Source: Lachnospiraceae bacterium
GTDB lineage: Bacteria > Bacillota > Clostridia > Lachnospirales > Lachnospiraceae
Direction of reading: 5' to 3'
Assembly: GCA_021202465.1 (NCBI GenBank)
Contig: JAJQCZ010000056.1
Coordinates: 1-64,000 of the forward strand
DNA: 64,000 nucleotides
Shown in pieces: positions 52,853-61,992 of this stretch. Within the stretch, counting starts at the first letter, position 1. Every line of letters begins with the position of its first letter. Made by a program: the position numbers and the translations under genes. A model generated the notes under the pieces. It did no database searches. It worked only from the letters and a program-made list of their open reading frames with translations, and had not been told where the DNA came from.

Positions 52853-54133
52853 TTATTTCGCAGCGTCATAGATCACATCTACAGCCTTCTGCACGACGAT
52901 GTTGCCCTTCAGTTCTTCCATCTGCTCATCGTCGATCATGGATCTCACCTGCTCTGACTCCATTCCGTACTGGGAAGCCATCTTATCGATCTCTGCCTGA
53001 ATGTCTTCCTCGGATGCTTCCAGATTCTCAGCAGCTGCGACAGCCTCAAGCACCAGACGGCTCTGAATCCTCTTCAGTGCGGTCTCTTTCTCCTGCTCGA
53101 TCATGCTCTCCGTGGTCTGACCGGTGTACTGCATGTACTGCTCCATGGTCAATCCCTGATACTGCAGTCTCTGGGCAAATTCCTGTACCATGGTCCGCGC
53201 CTGAGACTCCACCATCAGATCCGGGATCTCCATCTCCGCGTTCTCCACGACCTTCGCAATCAGAGCGTCTTCCTTCGCGGTCTTCGCCTCAGCCGCCTTC
53301 TTCTCTTCAAGCTTCGTGCGGACATCCGCTTTATACTCGTCCAGAGTCTCGAACTCCGACACCTCACCGGCGAACTCATCATCCAGCTCCGGCAGCTCCT
53401 TCACCTGAATCTTCTTCACGATCGTCTTGAAGGTGGCGGGCTTCCCGGCCAGCTCTTCAGCATGGTATTCCTCGGGGAATGTGACCTGAATCTCCTTCTC
53501 CTCGCCGATCGCGGAACCGATCAGCTGCTCCTCAAAATTGTCAATGAACGAGTGAGAGCCGATGGTCAGCGGGAAATCCTCCCCGTGGCCGCCCTCGAAC
53601 GCCTCGCCGTCCACATAACCGTCAAAATCAAGCTCGATCTGATCACCGTCCTCTACGGTACGGTCTTCCACGGTCCGGGTGACCGCGTTCTTTTCCTGCT
53701 CCTTCTTCAGCTCGGCCAGGACATCCTCTTCAGTGACCTCCACGGCTTCTGTCTCCACTTCGAGACCCTTGTACTCACCCAGCGTCACCTCCGGGCGCAC
53801 AGCCACAGTGGCCACAAAGATCACCGGCTCGCCGGCCTCTACCTGCGTGTATTCAATCTGAGGCTGAGAGACGATCTCCAGACCGCTCTCCTTACAGGCG
53901 TCCTCGTAGGCATCCGGAACAGCCTCATTGACCGCGTCCTCCAGGAAAATATCTTTTCCATACATCTTCTCTACCATCTTCCGGGGCGCCTTACCCTTAC
54001 GGAAGCCGGGAAGCTGAATCTGGTTCTTCGTCCGGGCGTACACCTTGTCGATGGCCTTCTCCACATCCTCCACAGGAATCTCCACGGTCAGCTTGGTAAG
54101 GTTTTTCTCCAGTTTCTCTACGTTGACGCTCAT
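52853..54133 (-). CDS. tig: Trigger factor
   Basis: A 426-residue ribosome-associated chaperone. The N-terminal ribosome-binding domain has the signature GFRKGKAPRKMVEKMYG, the middle FKBP-type prolyl isomerase domain has VEDGDQIELDFDGYVDGEAF, and the C-terminal arms are helical (from about 250). It binds nascent chains near L23. Start at the ATG at 54,133 with GAGGAGGAACACA; the promoter is about 100 bases upstream. Confidence 0.97.
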   Translation of the reverse strand: MSVNVEKLEKNLTKLTVEIPVEDVEKAIDKVYARTKNQIQLPGFRKGKAPRKMVEKMYGKDIFLEDAVNEAVPDAYEDACKESGLEIVSQPQIEYTQVEAGEPVIFVATVAVRPEVTLGEYKGLEVETEAVEVTEEDVLAELKKEQEKNAVTRTVEDRTVEDGDQIELDFDGYVDGEAFEGGHGEDFPLTIGSHSFIDNFEEQLIGSAIGEEKEIQVTFPEEYHAEELAGKPATFKTIVKKIQVKELPELDDEFAGEVSEFETLDEYKADVRTKLEEKKAAEAKTAKEDALIAKVVENAEMEIPDLMVESQARTMVQEFAQRLQYQGLTMEQYMQYTGQTTESMIEQEKETALKRIQSRLVLEAVAAAENLEASEEDIQAEIDKMASQYGMESEQVRSMIDDEQMEELKGNIVVQKAVDVIYDAAK

Positions 54134-54235
54134 TGTGTTCCTCCTCGTTGCTATCGGTAGCTCAATCGGGCCGCCCCGCCGGGCCGACCCGCGCTCTACA
54201 TTCTCTGTTTTCGTCTCTGATTTAGACGGTTTGCT

Positions 54236-54264
54236 ATTATAGCACACTTCCCCTGAAATTGCCA
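54236..54264 (-). promoter_or_regulatory. Promoter of tig (and probably clpPX-lon-engB)
   Basis: Minus strand TGGCAA (54,259-54,264), 17-base spacer, extended TGC-TATAAT (54,236-54,241). The remaining gap to the DUF1540 gene (54,265-54,438) shows no gene and no CtsR or HrcA/CIRCE box that I could recognise. Confidence 0.65.
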
Positions 54265-54438
54265 GTACTTTTTTTGGCGTCCCATTGCCTCCGGCAAGCC
54301 AGCTTGTTCCGTCTCTTTTTACGGCAAAAAGGCGGTATGCTGTAACCGCACACGCGCCCTTCTGCTTTTAAATATGAAAGAATTCATTCACCTGCAGCGA
54401 CCCGGCCGCAAAGCCCGGTACATTTTCCTCCCGGCCGC

Positions 54439-54750
54439 TTACCTTGCCTGAAATGTCTGACACTCCGTCTCATCAGAGACATGCGCCGTGCGTCCGGCGA
54501 TGCCGATGTGGCCGGCGCTGCACATCCGGTCGCGGTTGTAGACACAGTCCACCGCCTGACAGTCGACGGTCAGCTGTCTCTTCGGCTCCTCCGCCTTGTT
54601 GCAGAAGCACTCCTTGCGCCAGGCGAAGCTGCCGCAGCTGGTCTCCGCCTCCCGGCTGGCATACTGTCCCTCTACGCCGATGGAGCTGAGGCAGCAGCAG
54701 TTGTCGCTGTTGTGTACACAGGTCTCTACACTGCAATCTAAAAGTGGCAT
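54439..54750 (-). CDS. DUF1540 cysteine-rich small protein
   Basis: A 103-residue protein made of two similar modules. Each has a Cys-X4-Cys core followed by Cys and a closing Cys: LDCSVETCVHNSDNCCCLSS and VDCQAVDCVYNRDRMCSAGH. About 12 cysteines suggest a metal-binding (probably zinc) protein. DUF1540 proteins are common in spore-forming Clostridia; role unknown. I start at the ATG at 54,750 with AAGGAGGGATCTTAT; the longer frame lacks conservation. A gene of its own between tig and thrS. Confidence 0.85.
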   Translation of the reverse strand: MPLLDCSVETCVHNSDNCCCLSSIGVEGQYASREAETSCGSFAWRKECFCNKAEEPKRQLTVDCQAVDCVYNRDRMCSAGHIGIAGRTAHVSDETECQTFQAR

Positions 54751-54866
54751 ATAAGATCCCTCCTTATTCCGGGCCATGCCCCGTCTGCGCGCTCCCCGGA
54801 TTCTAAGCCGGGGCGGCGCGTCAGGGTCAGTATGCGCATTCGGAGGAAAAATATGCACATTTGCCT

Positions 54867-56825
54867 TTATTTCTGCGCTTCCGCCTCGATCTTCCGGATC
54901 TCCTTCATGCGGATCTCGCGGGTGATGTCATTGATGAAGTCGTCCAGAGGCTTCTGCCCCTCGTCTCCGAGGAAACGGCTGCGGACAGCCACCAGACCGG
55001 CCTCCTGCTCCTGCGCGCCGACCACCAGCATATAGGGCAGGCGTTCTTTTCTTGCTGCACGAATCTTGTAACCGATCTTCTCGGGACGGGCGTCCACCGT
55101 GGTCAGGATGCCGTTCTTCTTCAGCTCCTTCTCCACCTTCTCCGCGTATTCCTGATATTTCTCGGAAATGGGCAGCACCCGCACTTGCTCCGGGCACAGC
55201 CAGGTAGGCAGCTGACCGTTGTATTTCTCGATCAGCCAGGCCAGCGTTCTCTCATAGCAGCCCAGAGAGGTCCGGTGAATGATAAAGGGACGCACGCGCT
55301 CGCCGTTCTGGTCAATATAGTACATATCGAACTGCTCCGCCAGCGCCAGATCCAGCTGGATCGTGATCATCGTGTCCTCTTTACCGTAGACATTCTTCGC
55401 CTGGATGTCCAGCTTGGGACCGTAGAAAGCAGCCTCGCCGTCGGCCTCCACGAAGTTCAGACCCAGCTCGTTCAGGAAATCCCGCATCATGCCCTGGGTC
55501 TTCTCCCAGTACTCGGGGGAGCCGATATATTTCTCCTTATTCTCCGGATCCCATTTGGACAGGCGATAGGTCACGTCGTCCTGCAGTCCCAGGGTCGTCA
55601 GGCAGTATACCGCCAGATCCACGCAGCCCTTGAACTCCTCGCCGATCTGGTCCGGACGCACGATCAGATGCCCCTCGGAAATCGTGAACTGGCGCACGCG
55701 GGTCAGGCCGTGCATCTCCCCGGAATCCTCGTTGCGGAACAGCGTGGAGGTCTCGCCCATGCGGTAAGGCAGATCACGGTAGGATTTCTGCGTCGCCTTG
55801 TATACATAATACTGGAAGGGGCAGGTCATGGGACGCAGTGCCATCACTTCGTCGTCCTTCTCCTCATCACCCAGGACGAACATGCCTTCCTTATAATGAT
55901 CCCAATGGCCGGAAATCTTATAGAGATCGCTCTTGGCCATCAGCGGCGTCTTTGTACGAACATAGCCGCGCTCTTCCTCGACGTCCTCGATCCAGCGCTG
56001 CATGGTCTGAATGATCTTGGTTCCCTTGGGCATAAACAGCGGCAGTCCCTGACCGATGACGTCCACGGTCGTGAAAAGCTCCATCTCGCGGCCCAGCTTG
56101 TTGTGATCGCGCTCGCGGATGGTGGCCAGATAATCCAGATACTCCTTCAGATCATCCTTCTTCGTGTAGGCAGTGCCGTAAATTCTCTGCAGCATCTTGT
56201 TCTTCTCGCTGCCTCTCCAGTACGCGCCGGAGGAGGACGTCAGCTTAAAGGCCTTGATCGGCCGCGTGCTCATCAGATGCGGACCGGCGCACAGATCAAC
56301 AAAATCTCCCTGGCGGTAGAAGGACAGTTCCGCGTCCTCCGGCAGATCCCGGATCAGCTCCACCTTGTAGGGCTCGTTCCGCTCTTCCATCAGAGCGATG
56401 GCTTCCGCCCGGGGCAGCGTGAAGCGCTCCAGCCGGGCGCCCTTCTTGATGATCTTCTTCATCTCGGCTTCGATAGCATCCAGATCCTCACGGCTGAAGG
56501 GCTCCGCCTCAAAATCATAATAATAACCCGTGTCGATTGAAGGGCCGATGGCCAGCTTCACATCGGGATAGAGGTTCTTCACCGCCTCCGCCAGTACGTG
56601 GGAGCAGGTATGGCGGTAGGCCGCCTTTCCTCTGGGGTCGTCAAAGGTCAGGATCTCCAGAGTGCAGTCCCGGTCCAGCACGGTGCGCAGGTCGCAGGTC
56701 TCGCCGTCCACCGCGGCCACGCAGGCGGCCCGCGCCAGCCCGTCACTGAGGTCCCGGGCGATGTCGTAGATCATTTTCGGTTCAGCATACTCTTTTGTCT
56801 GTCCGTCTTTCAGCGTAATGATCAT
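54867..56825 (-). CDS. thrS: Threonyl-tRNA synthetase
   Basis: A 652-residue class II synthetase. The N-terminal TGS domain (1-65) is followed by the editing domain with HTCSHVLAEAV, then the catalytic core: motif 2 YRMGETSTLFRNEDSGEMHG, zinc ligands in MTCPFQYYVYK, motif 3 FIIHRTSLGCYERTLAWLI. The C-terminal anticodon domain has ATWLCPEQVRVLPI-type sequence. It charges tRNA-Thr and edits seryl-tRNA. Expression is controlled by the T-box upstream. Length is normal. Confidence 0.97.
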   Translation of the reverse strand: MIITLKDGQTKEYAEPKMIYDIARDLSDGLARAACVAAVDGETCDLRTVLDRDCTLEILTFDDPRGKAAYRHTCSHVLAEAVKNLYPDVKLAIGPSIDTGYYYDFEAEPFSREDLDAIEAEMKKIIKKGARLERFTLPRAEAIALMEERNEPYKVELIRDLPEDAELSFYRQGDFVDLCAGPHLMSTRPIKAFKLTSSSGAYWRGSEKNKMLQRIYGTAYTKKDDLKEYLDYLATIRERDHNKLGREMELFTTVDVIGQGLPLFMPKGTKIIQTMQRWIEDVEEERGYVRTKTPLMAKSDLYKISGHWDHYKEGMFVLGDEEKDDEVMALRPMTCPFQYYVYKATQKSYRDLPYRMGETSTLFRNEDSGEMHGLTRVRQFTISEGHLIVRPDQIGEEFKGCVDLAVYCLTTLGLQDDVTYRLSKWDPENKEKYIGSPEYWEKTQGMMRDFLNELGLNFVEADGEAAFYGPKLDIQAKNVYGKEDTMITIQLDLALAEQFDMYYIDQNGERVRPFIIHRTSLGCYERTLAWLIEKYNGQLPTWLCPEQVRVLPISEKYQEYAEKVEKELKKNGILTTVDARPEKIGYKIRAARKERLPYMLVVGAQEQEAGLVAVRSRFLGDEGQKPLDDFINDITREIRMKEIRKIEAEAQK

Positions 56826-56915
56826 ATCTGTTCTCTCCTATGATAATAGATTTGTGTACTCAGGGATTCAGGCCTCCCGCGAACCGAACGATCTCTTCGT
56901 TTGTTTAGCGTGCAC

Positions 56916-57226
56916 AAAAAATCCCCCCTGCGCCTTCGCGCAGGAGGGACGAGCATACACAATACCCGCGGTTCCACCCTTCTTTTTCTCCCCTCCGCCA
57001 TGCGGAGAGCGGAGAAACCACTCATTAAGATGATAACGGAATCACCGGGCCGGATTGGGGCCGCTCGGAGCTGGTCTTCCCGCAGGGTCTGACAGGAAGC
57101 TTCCACCCTGCGCCCCTCTCTCAAAAACCGGTTTCAGTCTTCTTCCGATTATGAGAAAGTCCGACGCTGTGCTTCCCTCTCTGGGACAAACTATCCACGG
57201 TACTCGTCTCGTCTTCGCTTTTTCTA
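56916..57226 (-). promoter_or_regulatory. T-box riboswitch of thrS
   Basis: The minus strand carries the invariant T-box AGGGTGGAACCGCG (56,967-56,980) followed by a terminator stem CCCTCCTGCGC / GCGCAGGGGGG with a run of T (56,916-56,948). Upstream lie the stem I features (AG-bulge sequence CAGAGAGGGAAG near 57,180 and CTGAAACCGG near 57,135). Uncharged tRNA-Thr should pair with the T-box and specifier to stop termination. A threonine ACC codon is available in stem I, but I could not place the specifier loop with certainty. Confidence 0.92.
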
Positions 57227-57232
57227 CCGGAG

Positions 57233-57260
57233 ATTATAGCAGAGAACCCGGAATTGTCAA
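57233..57260 (-). promoter_or_regulatory. Promoter of thrS
   Basis: Minus strand TTGACA (57,255-57,260), 16-base spacer, TGC-TATAAT (57,233-57,238). Both hexamers are consensus; transcription begins just before the T-box. Confidence 0.85.
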
Positions 57261-57288
57261 TCCCCCAAAATCAACCTGTTCTGCGGAC

Positions 57289-58662
57289 CTACACGATCTC
57301 CGCGATCCGATCCGCCACGTACACACCGCTGGCGGAAGCATGGGACAGAGAATGCGTCACACCGCTGCCATCGCCGATGATATAGAGCCCCGGAAAAGCC
57401 GTCTCCAGATGTTCATCGAGTGCCACTTCCATATTGTAAAATTTCACTTCCACGCCGTAGAGCAGCGTATCATCATTGGCTGTACCCGGCGCAATCTTAT
57501 CCAGCGCATAAAGCATCTCCACGATGCCGTCCAGAATGCGTTTCGGCAGCACCAGACTCAGGTCTCCGGGCGTAGCAGCCAGCGTCGGCCGCACGGTTCC
57601 TTCTTCGATGCGCTTCACGGTGCTGCGGCGTCCCCGCTCCAGATCTCCGAAGCGCTGCACAATCACGCCGCCGCCCAGCATATTGGAGAGGCGGGCAATG
57701 CTCTCGCCGTAACCGTTGCTGTCCTTGAAGGGTTCTGAGAAATGCTTGGCCACCAGAAGAGCAAAATTAGTATTCTCCGTCCGTTTCGCCGGATCGTCAA
57801 AGCTGTGTCCGTTGACCGTCACGATCCCGTTGGTATTTTCATTGACCACAATGCCGTAGGGATTCATGCAGAAGGTGCGGACCAGATCCTCGAACTTCGC
57901 GGTCCGGTACACAATTTTGCTCTCATAGAGCTTATCTGTGATATGTGCGAAGATCGCCGCCGGCAGTTCCACCCGCACGCCGATATCCACGCGGTTGGAT
58001 CGCGTAGGAATCCCCAGGTCTGCGCAGATATGCTCCATCCATTTGCTGCCGCTGCGGCCCACGGAGACAATACACTGCGTCCCCTCGGCACAGCCGCCCG
58101 GGAAATCCACCCGGTAGCCCGGATCCAGGACCTCCAGCCGCTCCACCGGCGTATCAAAATAAAAGTCCACGTGCTCCGCCAGCTCCCGGTAGAGGTTCTC
58201 CAGGACGATATAGTTGATGTCCGTCCCCAGATGACGCACCGAGGCATCCAGCAGCGTCAGCCGGTTCCGCATGCACAGCGTCTTAAACTCACTGCCCGCC
58301 GTGGAGAACATCTTCGTATGCTGCCCGCCGTGGGAGACATTGATCTCATCGACATAGTGCATCAGTTCCAGCGCCTTGTCGCGGCCGATATACTCATAGA
58401 GAGTGCCTCCGAAATCGTTGGTAATATTATATTTGCCGTCGGAGAAGGCGCCGGCCCCGCCGAATCCGTTCATGATTGCGCAGGATTTACAGCGGATGCA
58501 GGATTTCACACGCTTGCCGTCGATGGGACAGTGCCGCTTCTCCAGCGGACTTCCCGCCTCAAAGACGGCGACGCGCAGGTCAGGGCGCTTTTTCATCAGC
58601 TCATAGGCGGAGAAAATGCCGCCCGGGCCGGCTCCGATGATCAGGATATCATACTTCTTCAT
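57289..58662 (-). CDS. FAD-dependent oxidoreductase (COG2509-type)
   Basis: A 457-residue flavoprotein. The dinucleotide-binding motif ILIIGAGPGGIFSAYEL is at the N-terminus and the second FAD contact GLYIIGDGSGVTHSLSHASA at the C-terminus. A cysteine cluster CIRCKSCAIMNGFGGAGAFS follows the FAD motif. COG2509 proteins are described only as predicted dehydrogenases. It has its own promoter and stands alone, divergent from the DUF1275 gene. The catalytic reaction is unknown. Confidence 0.85.
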   Translation of the reverse strand: MKKYDILIIGAGPGGIFSAYELMKKRPDLRVAVFEAGSPLEKRHCPIDGKRVKSCIRCKSCAIMNGFGGAGAFSDGKYNITNDFGGTLYEYIGRDKALELMHYVDEINVSHGGQHTKMFSTAGSEFKTLCMRNRLTLLDASVRHLGTDINYIVLENLYRELAEHVDFYFDTPVERLEVLDPGYRVDFPGGCAEGTQCIVSVGRSGSKWMEHICADLGIPTRSNRVDIGVRVELPAAIFAHITDKLYESKIVYRTAKFEDLVRTFCMNPYGIVVNENTNGIVTVNGHSFDDPAKRTENTNFALLVAKHFSEPFKDSNGYGESIARLSNMLGGGVIVQRFGDLERGRRSTVKRIEEGTVRPTLAATPGDLSLVLPKRILDGIVEMLYALDKIAPGTANDDTLLYGVEVKFYNMEVALDEHLETAFPGLYIIGDGSGVTHSLSHASASGVYVADRIAEIV

Positions 58663-58693
58663 ACGGACGATTCCTTTCGCTTTTTATCCTGTC

Positions 58694-58722
58694 ATTCTAC
58701 CACGGATTTATACGGAATGCAA
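58694..58722 (-). promoter_or_regulatory. Promoter of the FAD oxidoreductase gene
   Basis: Minus strand TTGCAT (58,717-58,722), 17-base spacer, TAGAAT (58,694-58,699), about 30 bases before the ATG. Confidence 0.65.
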
Positions 58723-58827
58723 ATGAGACTTTTCTCCTGCGCACATTTGATGTATAATGCAATCCATAATGTCATACCCTTTTTTCGTATAAATCACTTA
58801 AAGTTCTGTACAGCGGGAGGAGAAACG

Positions 58828-59553
58828 ATGTCCCGGACAATTTCAGAAAATCAGAAACGTTATCTGACCTGCGAGCGGCGGGGCGTCTTTCAGCTGCTGA
58901 TGGTCAGCGGCGGCATGATGGGCGCCTATACCTATATGCTGCGGGGCGGTGTGTTCTGCAACGCCCAGACGGCGAATTTTGTGCTCATGGCCATGGCGCT
59001 GGGGCAGGGCGACTGGAGCGGCGGATTATACTATCTCATTCCCATCTCCGCCTACGTCGCCGGAGCCTTTGTGTCGGAGCTCCTGCCTGTCACGGTGCGG
59101 AAAATCGGCCTGCTGCGCTGGGACACCTATCTGATCGGCGCGGAGATTCTGGTTCTCTTCGTCATCGGCTTCATCCCTCTGACTGTGACCGACCGGGTCG
59201 TTCAGGTGCTGATCAATTTCATCTGTTCCATGCAGTACAACACTTTCCGACAGGCGGAGGGAATCCCCATGGCTACCACCTTCTGCACGAACCATGTCCG
59301 ACAGATCGGCATCTGCCTGGCGAAATACGCCAAGCACCGGGAGACCTCCGTGCTGCGCCGCAGCCTCACCCATCTGACCATGGTCGCCTGCTTCCTGGGC
59401 GGCGCCATCGTCCTGACGGCTCTGTGCGCCATCCTGCAGGAACGGGCGATCTGGATCGCAATCCTCCCGCTTCTTGTTGATTTTCTGCTTCTGGCTCACG
59501 CCGACATCTTTCAGGAACATGATCGGCTGGAACAGCCTCCTGAGGGACACTGA
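58828..59553 (+). CDS. DUF1275 (YoaK-like) membrane protein
   Basis: A 241-residue protein with six to seven membrane helices. LLMVSGGMMGAYTYMLRGGV then FCNAQTANFVLMAMALGQGD matches the DUF1275 start, with a conserved TAN motif. Transport of a small solute is suspected for the family but not established. The true start is the ATG at 58,828 with GCGGGAGGAGAAACG; the open frame upstream is antisense to the oxidoreductase. A -10 TATAAT lies near 58,752. Confidence 0.88.
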   Translation: MSRTISENQKRYLTCERRGVFQLLMVSGGMMGAYTYMLRGGVFCNAQTANFVLMAMALGQGDWSGGLYYLIPISAYVAGAFVSELLPVTVRKIGLLRWDTYLIGAEILVLFVIGFIPLTVTDRVVQVLINFICSMQYNTFRQAEGIPMATTFCTNHVRQIGICLAKYAKHRETSVLRRSLTHLTMVACFLGGAIVLTALCAILQERAIWIAILPLLVDFLLLAHADIFQEHDRLEQPPEGH

Positions 59554-59749
59554 ACCGGTTTTTCCGAAAACGATTTTACGTCAATGCGGTCATTTTCGAC
59601 TTTTATTTTCGCGTGCGGAATTCTGGCGTTTTTTCTGTTTTAATGTTATAATAAATAAGTTAACAAAACGAAAATACCTGTCAGCATTCTGCGCGGCGCC
59701 GTTTACCCGCACAGCGATCCGTATAAACCCGAAGGAGAAACCGCAAACC

Positions 59750-60619
59750 ATGTGGACCTGTGAATTTAATGATACACTGCTTTCCTGTGCGCCGCCCTGC
59801 TGCCCGCTGCAGCATGTCCAGTACGCGCACAGCCCGGCCATTCACCACCGGACCTTTCACAAGCACACCCACTGTCATCTGATGTTCTGCACCGGCGGGC
59901 GCGGATTCCTGCGTGTCAACAATCTGGAGATCACATTGAAGCCGGGCATCCTCGCGGTGATCCGCCCCGGGGAATATCACAGCTGCGGCGCCACAGAAGA
60001 CTCTGATCTGGAATTCTGGGCACTCTCCTTCTCCCCGGCCGGAGAAGACGATACACTGTACCAGTCCCTAACAGACGGCCGCTGTGTCTCGGCCTCCTTC
60101 GAAGGCTATCTCGATTATGTGCAGGGGGCTTTCCGCTACATTCACATGCTGGCCGCCGGAGAACAGCCCGGAGACAGTCACAGCACAATTCTTCAGGGAC
60201 AGATTCTTTCCCTGATTCAGTTCGCTGGAATCATGCGGCAGCTCCATCCCCTGGATGTCCCCGCGGGCGATCTGCCTCTGCGGGAGATGCTGGACTGGAT
60301 CTCAGAGCATTTTGCAGAAAATATTTCTCTGAGCAGTCTCTCCCGGGAGTTCGCCATGAGCACCTCTCATCTGAGCCGCAGCTTCTTCGCCGCCTTCCAG
60401 ATCTCACCGATCAACTACCTGATCGAATACCGGCTGACACGGGCATCCGATCTGCTGATTCATACAGATCTTCCCATCCACACGGTCGCCGCGCGGGTGG
60501 GCTATGGAAATACCTACTATTTTTCCAATCTGTTCGCCAAACGGACCGGCTGCACGCCCCAGGAATTCCGTTACCGCTGTACGCACAGCGACACGATGCC
60601 GGAAGACGTATCGATGTAA
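59750..60619 (+). CDS. AraC-family transcriptional regulator
   Basis: A 289-residue regulator. An N-terminal cupin sensor domain (about 20-150: HKHTHCHLMFCTGGRGFLRV, KPGILAVIRPGEYHSCGATE) is followed by two C-terminal helix-turn-helix motifs (ISLSSLSREFAMSTSHLSRS and IHTVAARVGYGNTYYFSNLF). Such proteins sense sugars or other small ligands. I start at the ATG at 59,750 (GAAGGAG 10 bases upstream). The genes it controls are not obvious; the neighbours point elsewhere. A terminator follows. Confidence 0.9.
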   Translation: MWTCEFNDTLLSCAPPCCPLQHVQYAHSPAIHHRTFHKHTHCHLMFCTGGRGFLRVNNLEITLKPGILAVIRPGEYHSCGATEDSDLEFWALSFSPAGEDDTLYQSLTDGRCVSASFEGYLDYVQGAFRYIHMLAAGEQPGDSHSTILQGQILSLIQFAGIMRQLHPLDVPAGDLPLREMLDWISEHFAENISLSSLSREFAMSTSHLSRSFFAAFQISPINYLIEYRLTRASDLLIHTDLPIHTVAARVGYGNTYYFSNLFAKRTGCTPQEFRYRCTHSDTMPEDVSM

Positions 60620-60664
60620 CCTTCATATCCGCTTCACAGACATCACAGTAAATGAAAATCAGCA

Positions 60665-60693
60665 GCTCCGCACATCCATGCGGAGCATTTTTG
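60665..60693 (+). terminator. Terminator of the AraC gene
   Basis: Stem GCTCCGCA / TGCGGAGC (60,665-60,672 and 60,679-60,686) followed by ATTTTTGC. Confidence 0.85.
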
Positions 60694-60721
60694 CATGACA
60701 GGAACGACATTTGCTGTAAAA

Positions 60722-60762
60722 CAAAAGAAGGACGGTTCGAAAGGGAAGCGTCCTTCTTTTGC
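60722..60762 (-). terminator. Terminator of the EamA gene
   Basis: Stem AAAAGAAGGACG / CGTCCTTCTTTT with 14-base loop, symmetrical A and T runs, so it may work in both directions. It lies about 20 bases after the EamA stop. Confidence 0.75.
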
Positions 60763-60781
60763 ATATGTAATGATCAGTTTA

Positions 60782-61696
60782 TCAGTGCACCTTTCCCGGA
60801 TGCTTCGAGGTGGTGTGACCATGACCTCCCAGACAGCTGATGACGACCGTAGAAAGGATCAGCGCGCCACCGACAAGGAAGCTGGTCGTGATCTCCTCGC
60901 CCAGCAGCGCCACACCGAGGATGGCCGAAAAAATCGGCATCAGCGGGTAGAGCATGGAGCAGCTGCTGGCTTCCAGCTTCGACAGAGAATAATTCCACAG
61001 GAACTGAGGCAGCGCCGTGCCGCAGAGGGCCGAGTAGAAGATGCAGACCACGATCATCGGCGTGATTTCCGGCATACCGTTCTGTGCAACCGTGACGGCA
61101 GCGGTCGGAATGTGGAAGATCAGGCTGACCGCAATGCCCAGGAAGGTGATGACCAGCGGATTGTAGCGAGCCGAAAGGCGGCGCGAGTACATGACAGCCC
61201 AGGCCCAGGTCAGGATAGACACGATGCCGTAGACAACGCCGATGAACTGGCTGCCGGCCGTATCGGTGCCGGAGACGATGACCACACCGATCAGTCCGAG
61301 GATCAGACAGAATACCTTTCTGCGGGTCAGCGCTTCTTTCAGAAAAAAGACGGCGAAGGCGGTGATGAAAACCGGATTCAGTGAGTTGATCAGGGAAGCC
61401 ATCGAGGCCCCGGCGTAATCAACGCTGAGCAGGGTGCATTCCATGGACAGATAATAGCCCATGAATCCGAAGAAAATCATATATTTCCAGTCGCTTTTCT
61501 GCACGTTGATGTGAATCCCCTGTACTTTGATGGCGATGCCCAGAGCCAGCGCTGAGAGCACAAAACGGCAGCAGGCCAGCTCCATGGGCTCCAGAGCCTG
61601 CAGGATATAACGGTTTGCTACATACACACTGCCCCAGCAGAAAAATACCACGATCAGACAGAGGTAGGCGACGACGGTATTGTCTTTGTTCTTCAT
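60782..61696 (-). CDS. EamA-family (DMT superfamily) transporter
   Basis: A 304-residue protein with ten membrane helices in two EamA repeats. The repeat signatures are FFCWGSVYVANRYILQALEP and YAGASMASLINSLNPVFITA in the first, and ALCGTALPQFLWNYSLSKLE with LYPLMPIFSAILGVALLGEE in the second. Members export amino acids or metabolites. Start at the ATG at 61,696 with AAGGAGAAGCAGATC. It is divergent from a LysR gene with a perfect 10-base dyad between them, so it is probably that regulator's target. Confidence 0.9.
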   Translation of the reverse strand: MKNKDNTVVAYLCLIVVFFCWGSVYVANRYILQALEPMELACCRFVLSALALGIAIKVQGIHINVQKSDWKYMIFFGFMGYYLSMECTLLSVDYAGASMASLINSLNPVFITAFAVFFLKEALTRRKVFCLILGLIGVVIVSGTDTAGSQFIGVVYGIVSILTWAWAVMYSRRLSARYNPLVITFLGIAVSLIFHIPTAAVTVAQNGMPEITPMIVVCIFYSALCGTALPQFLWNYSLSKLEASSCSMLYPLMPIFSAILGVALLGEEITTSFLVGGALILSTVVISCLGGHGHTTSKHPGKVH

Positions 61697-61836
61697 GATC
61701 TGCTTCTCCTTGTGATGGATGTCTTTCACTCCGCCTTGTACGCGAAATGGTTTCTCGCCGGGTTGGGGGGCTTTCCCCTCCGGCGATTGACATTTTAACA
61801 GAACACGTGGACAAATAAAGAAAGCTGTGATAGATT

Positions 61837-61859
61837 ATTCATAGCCGCAGGCTATGAAT
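61837..61859. promoter_or_regulatory. Perfect inverted repeat between the EamA and LysR genes
   Basis: ATTCATAGCC and GGCTATGAAT, exact complements with a 3-base spacer. It lies about 50 bases upstream of a TAAAAT -10 candidate for EamA (minus, 61,792-61,797) and 130 bases before the LysR start, as expected for a LysR binding site. Confidence 0.65.
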
Positions 61860-61992
61860 TAACCTGACATCTTCAACAATCACAAGGACACTGTGAAACG
61901 TCTGCCGTCAAAGACGGCTGCCGTGCCATCGTCACGAGTTTCCCCGTGCACCGAAAAAGCACAGCAATGATTATCCTCCGGGAGGAACCATC

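Noticed and set aside
54861-56540. A 559-codon plus-strand frame
   Set aside because: Antisense to thrS; third-position GC bias of thrS keeps the opposite frame open.
57742-58827. N-terminal extension of the DUF1275 gene
   Set aside because: The first 362 codons are antisense to the FAD oxidoreductase; the true start with AGGAG is at 58,828.
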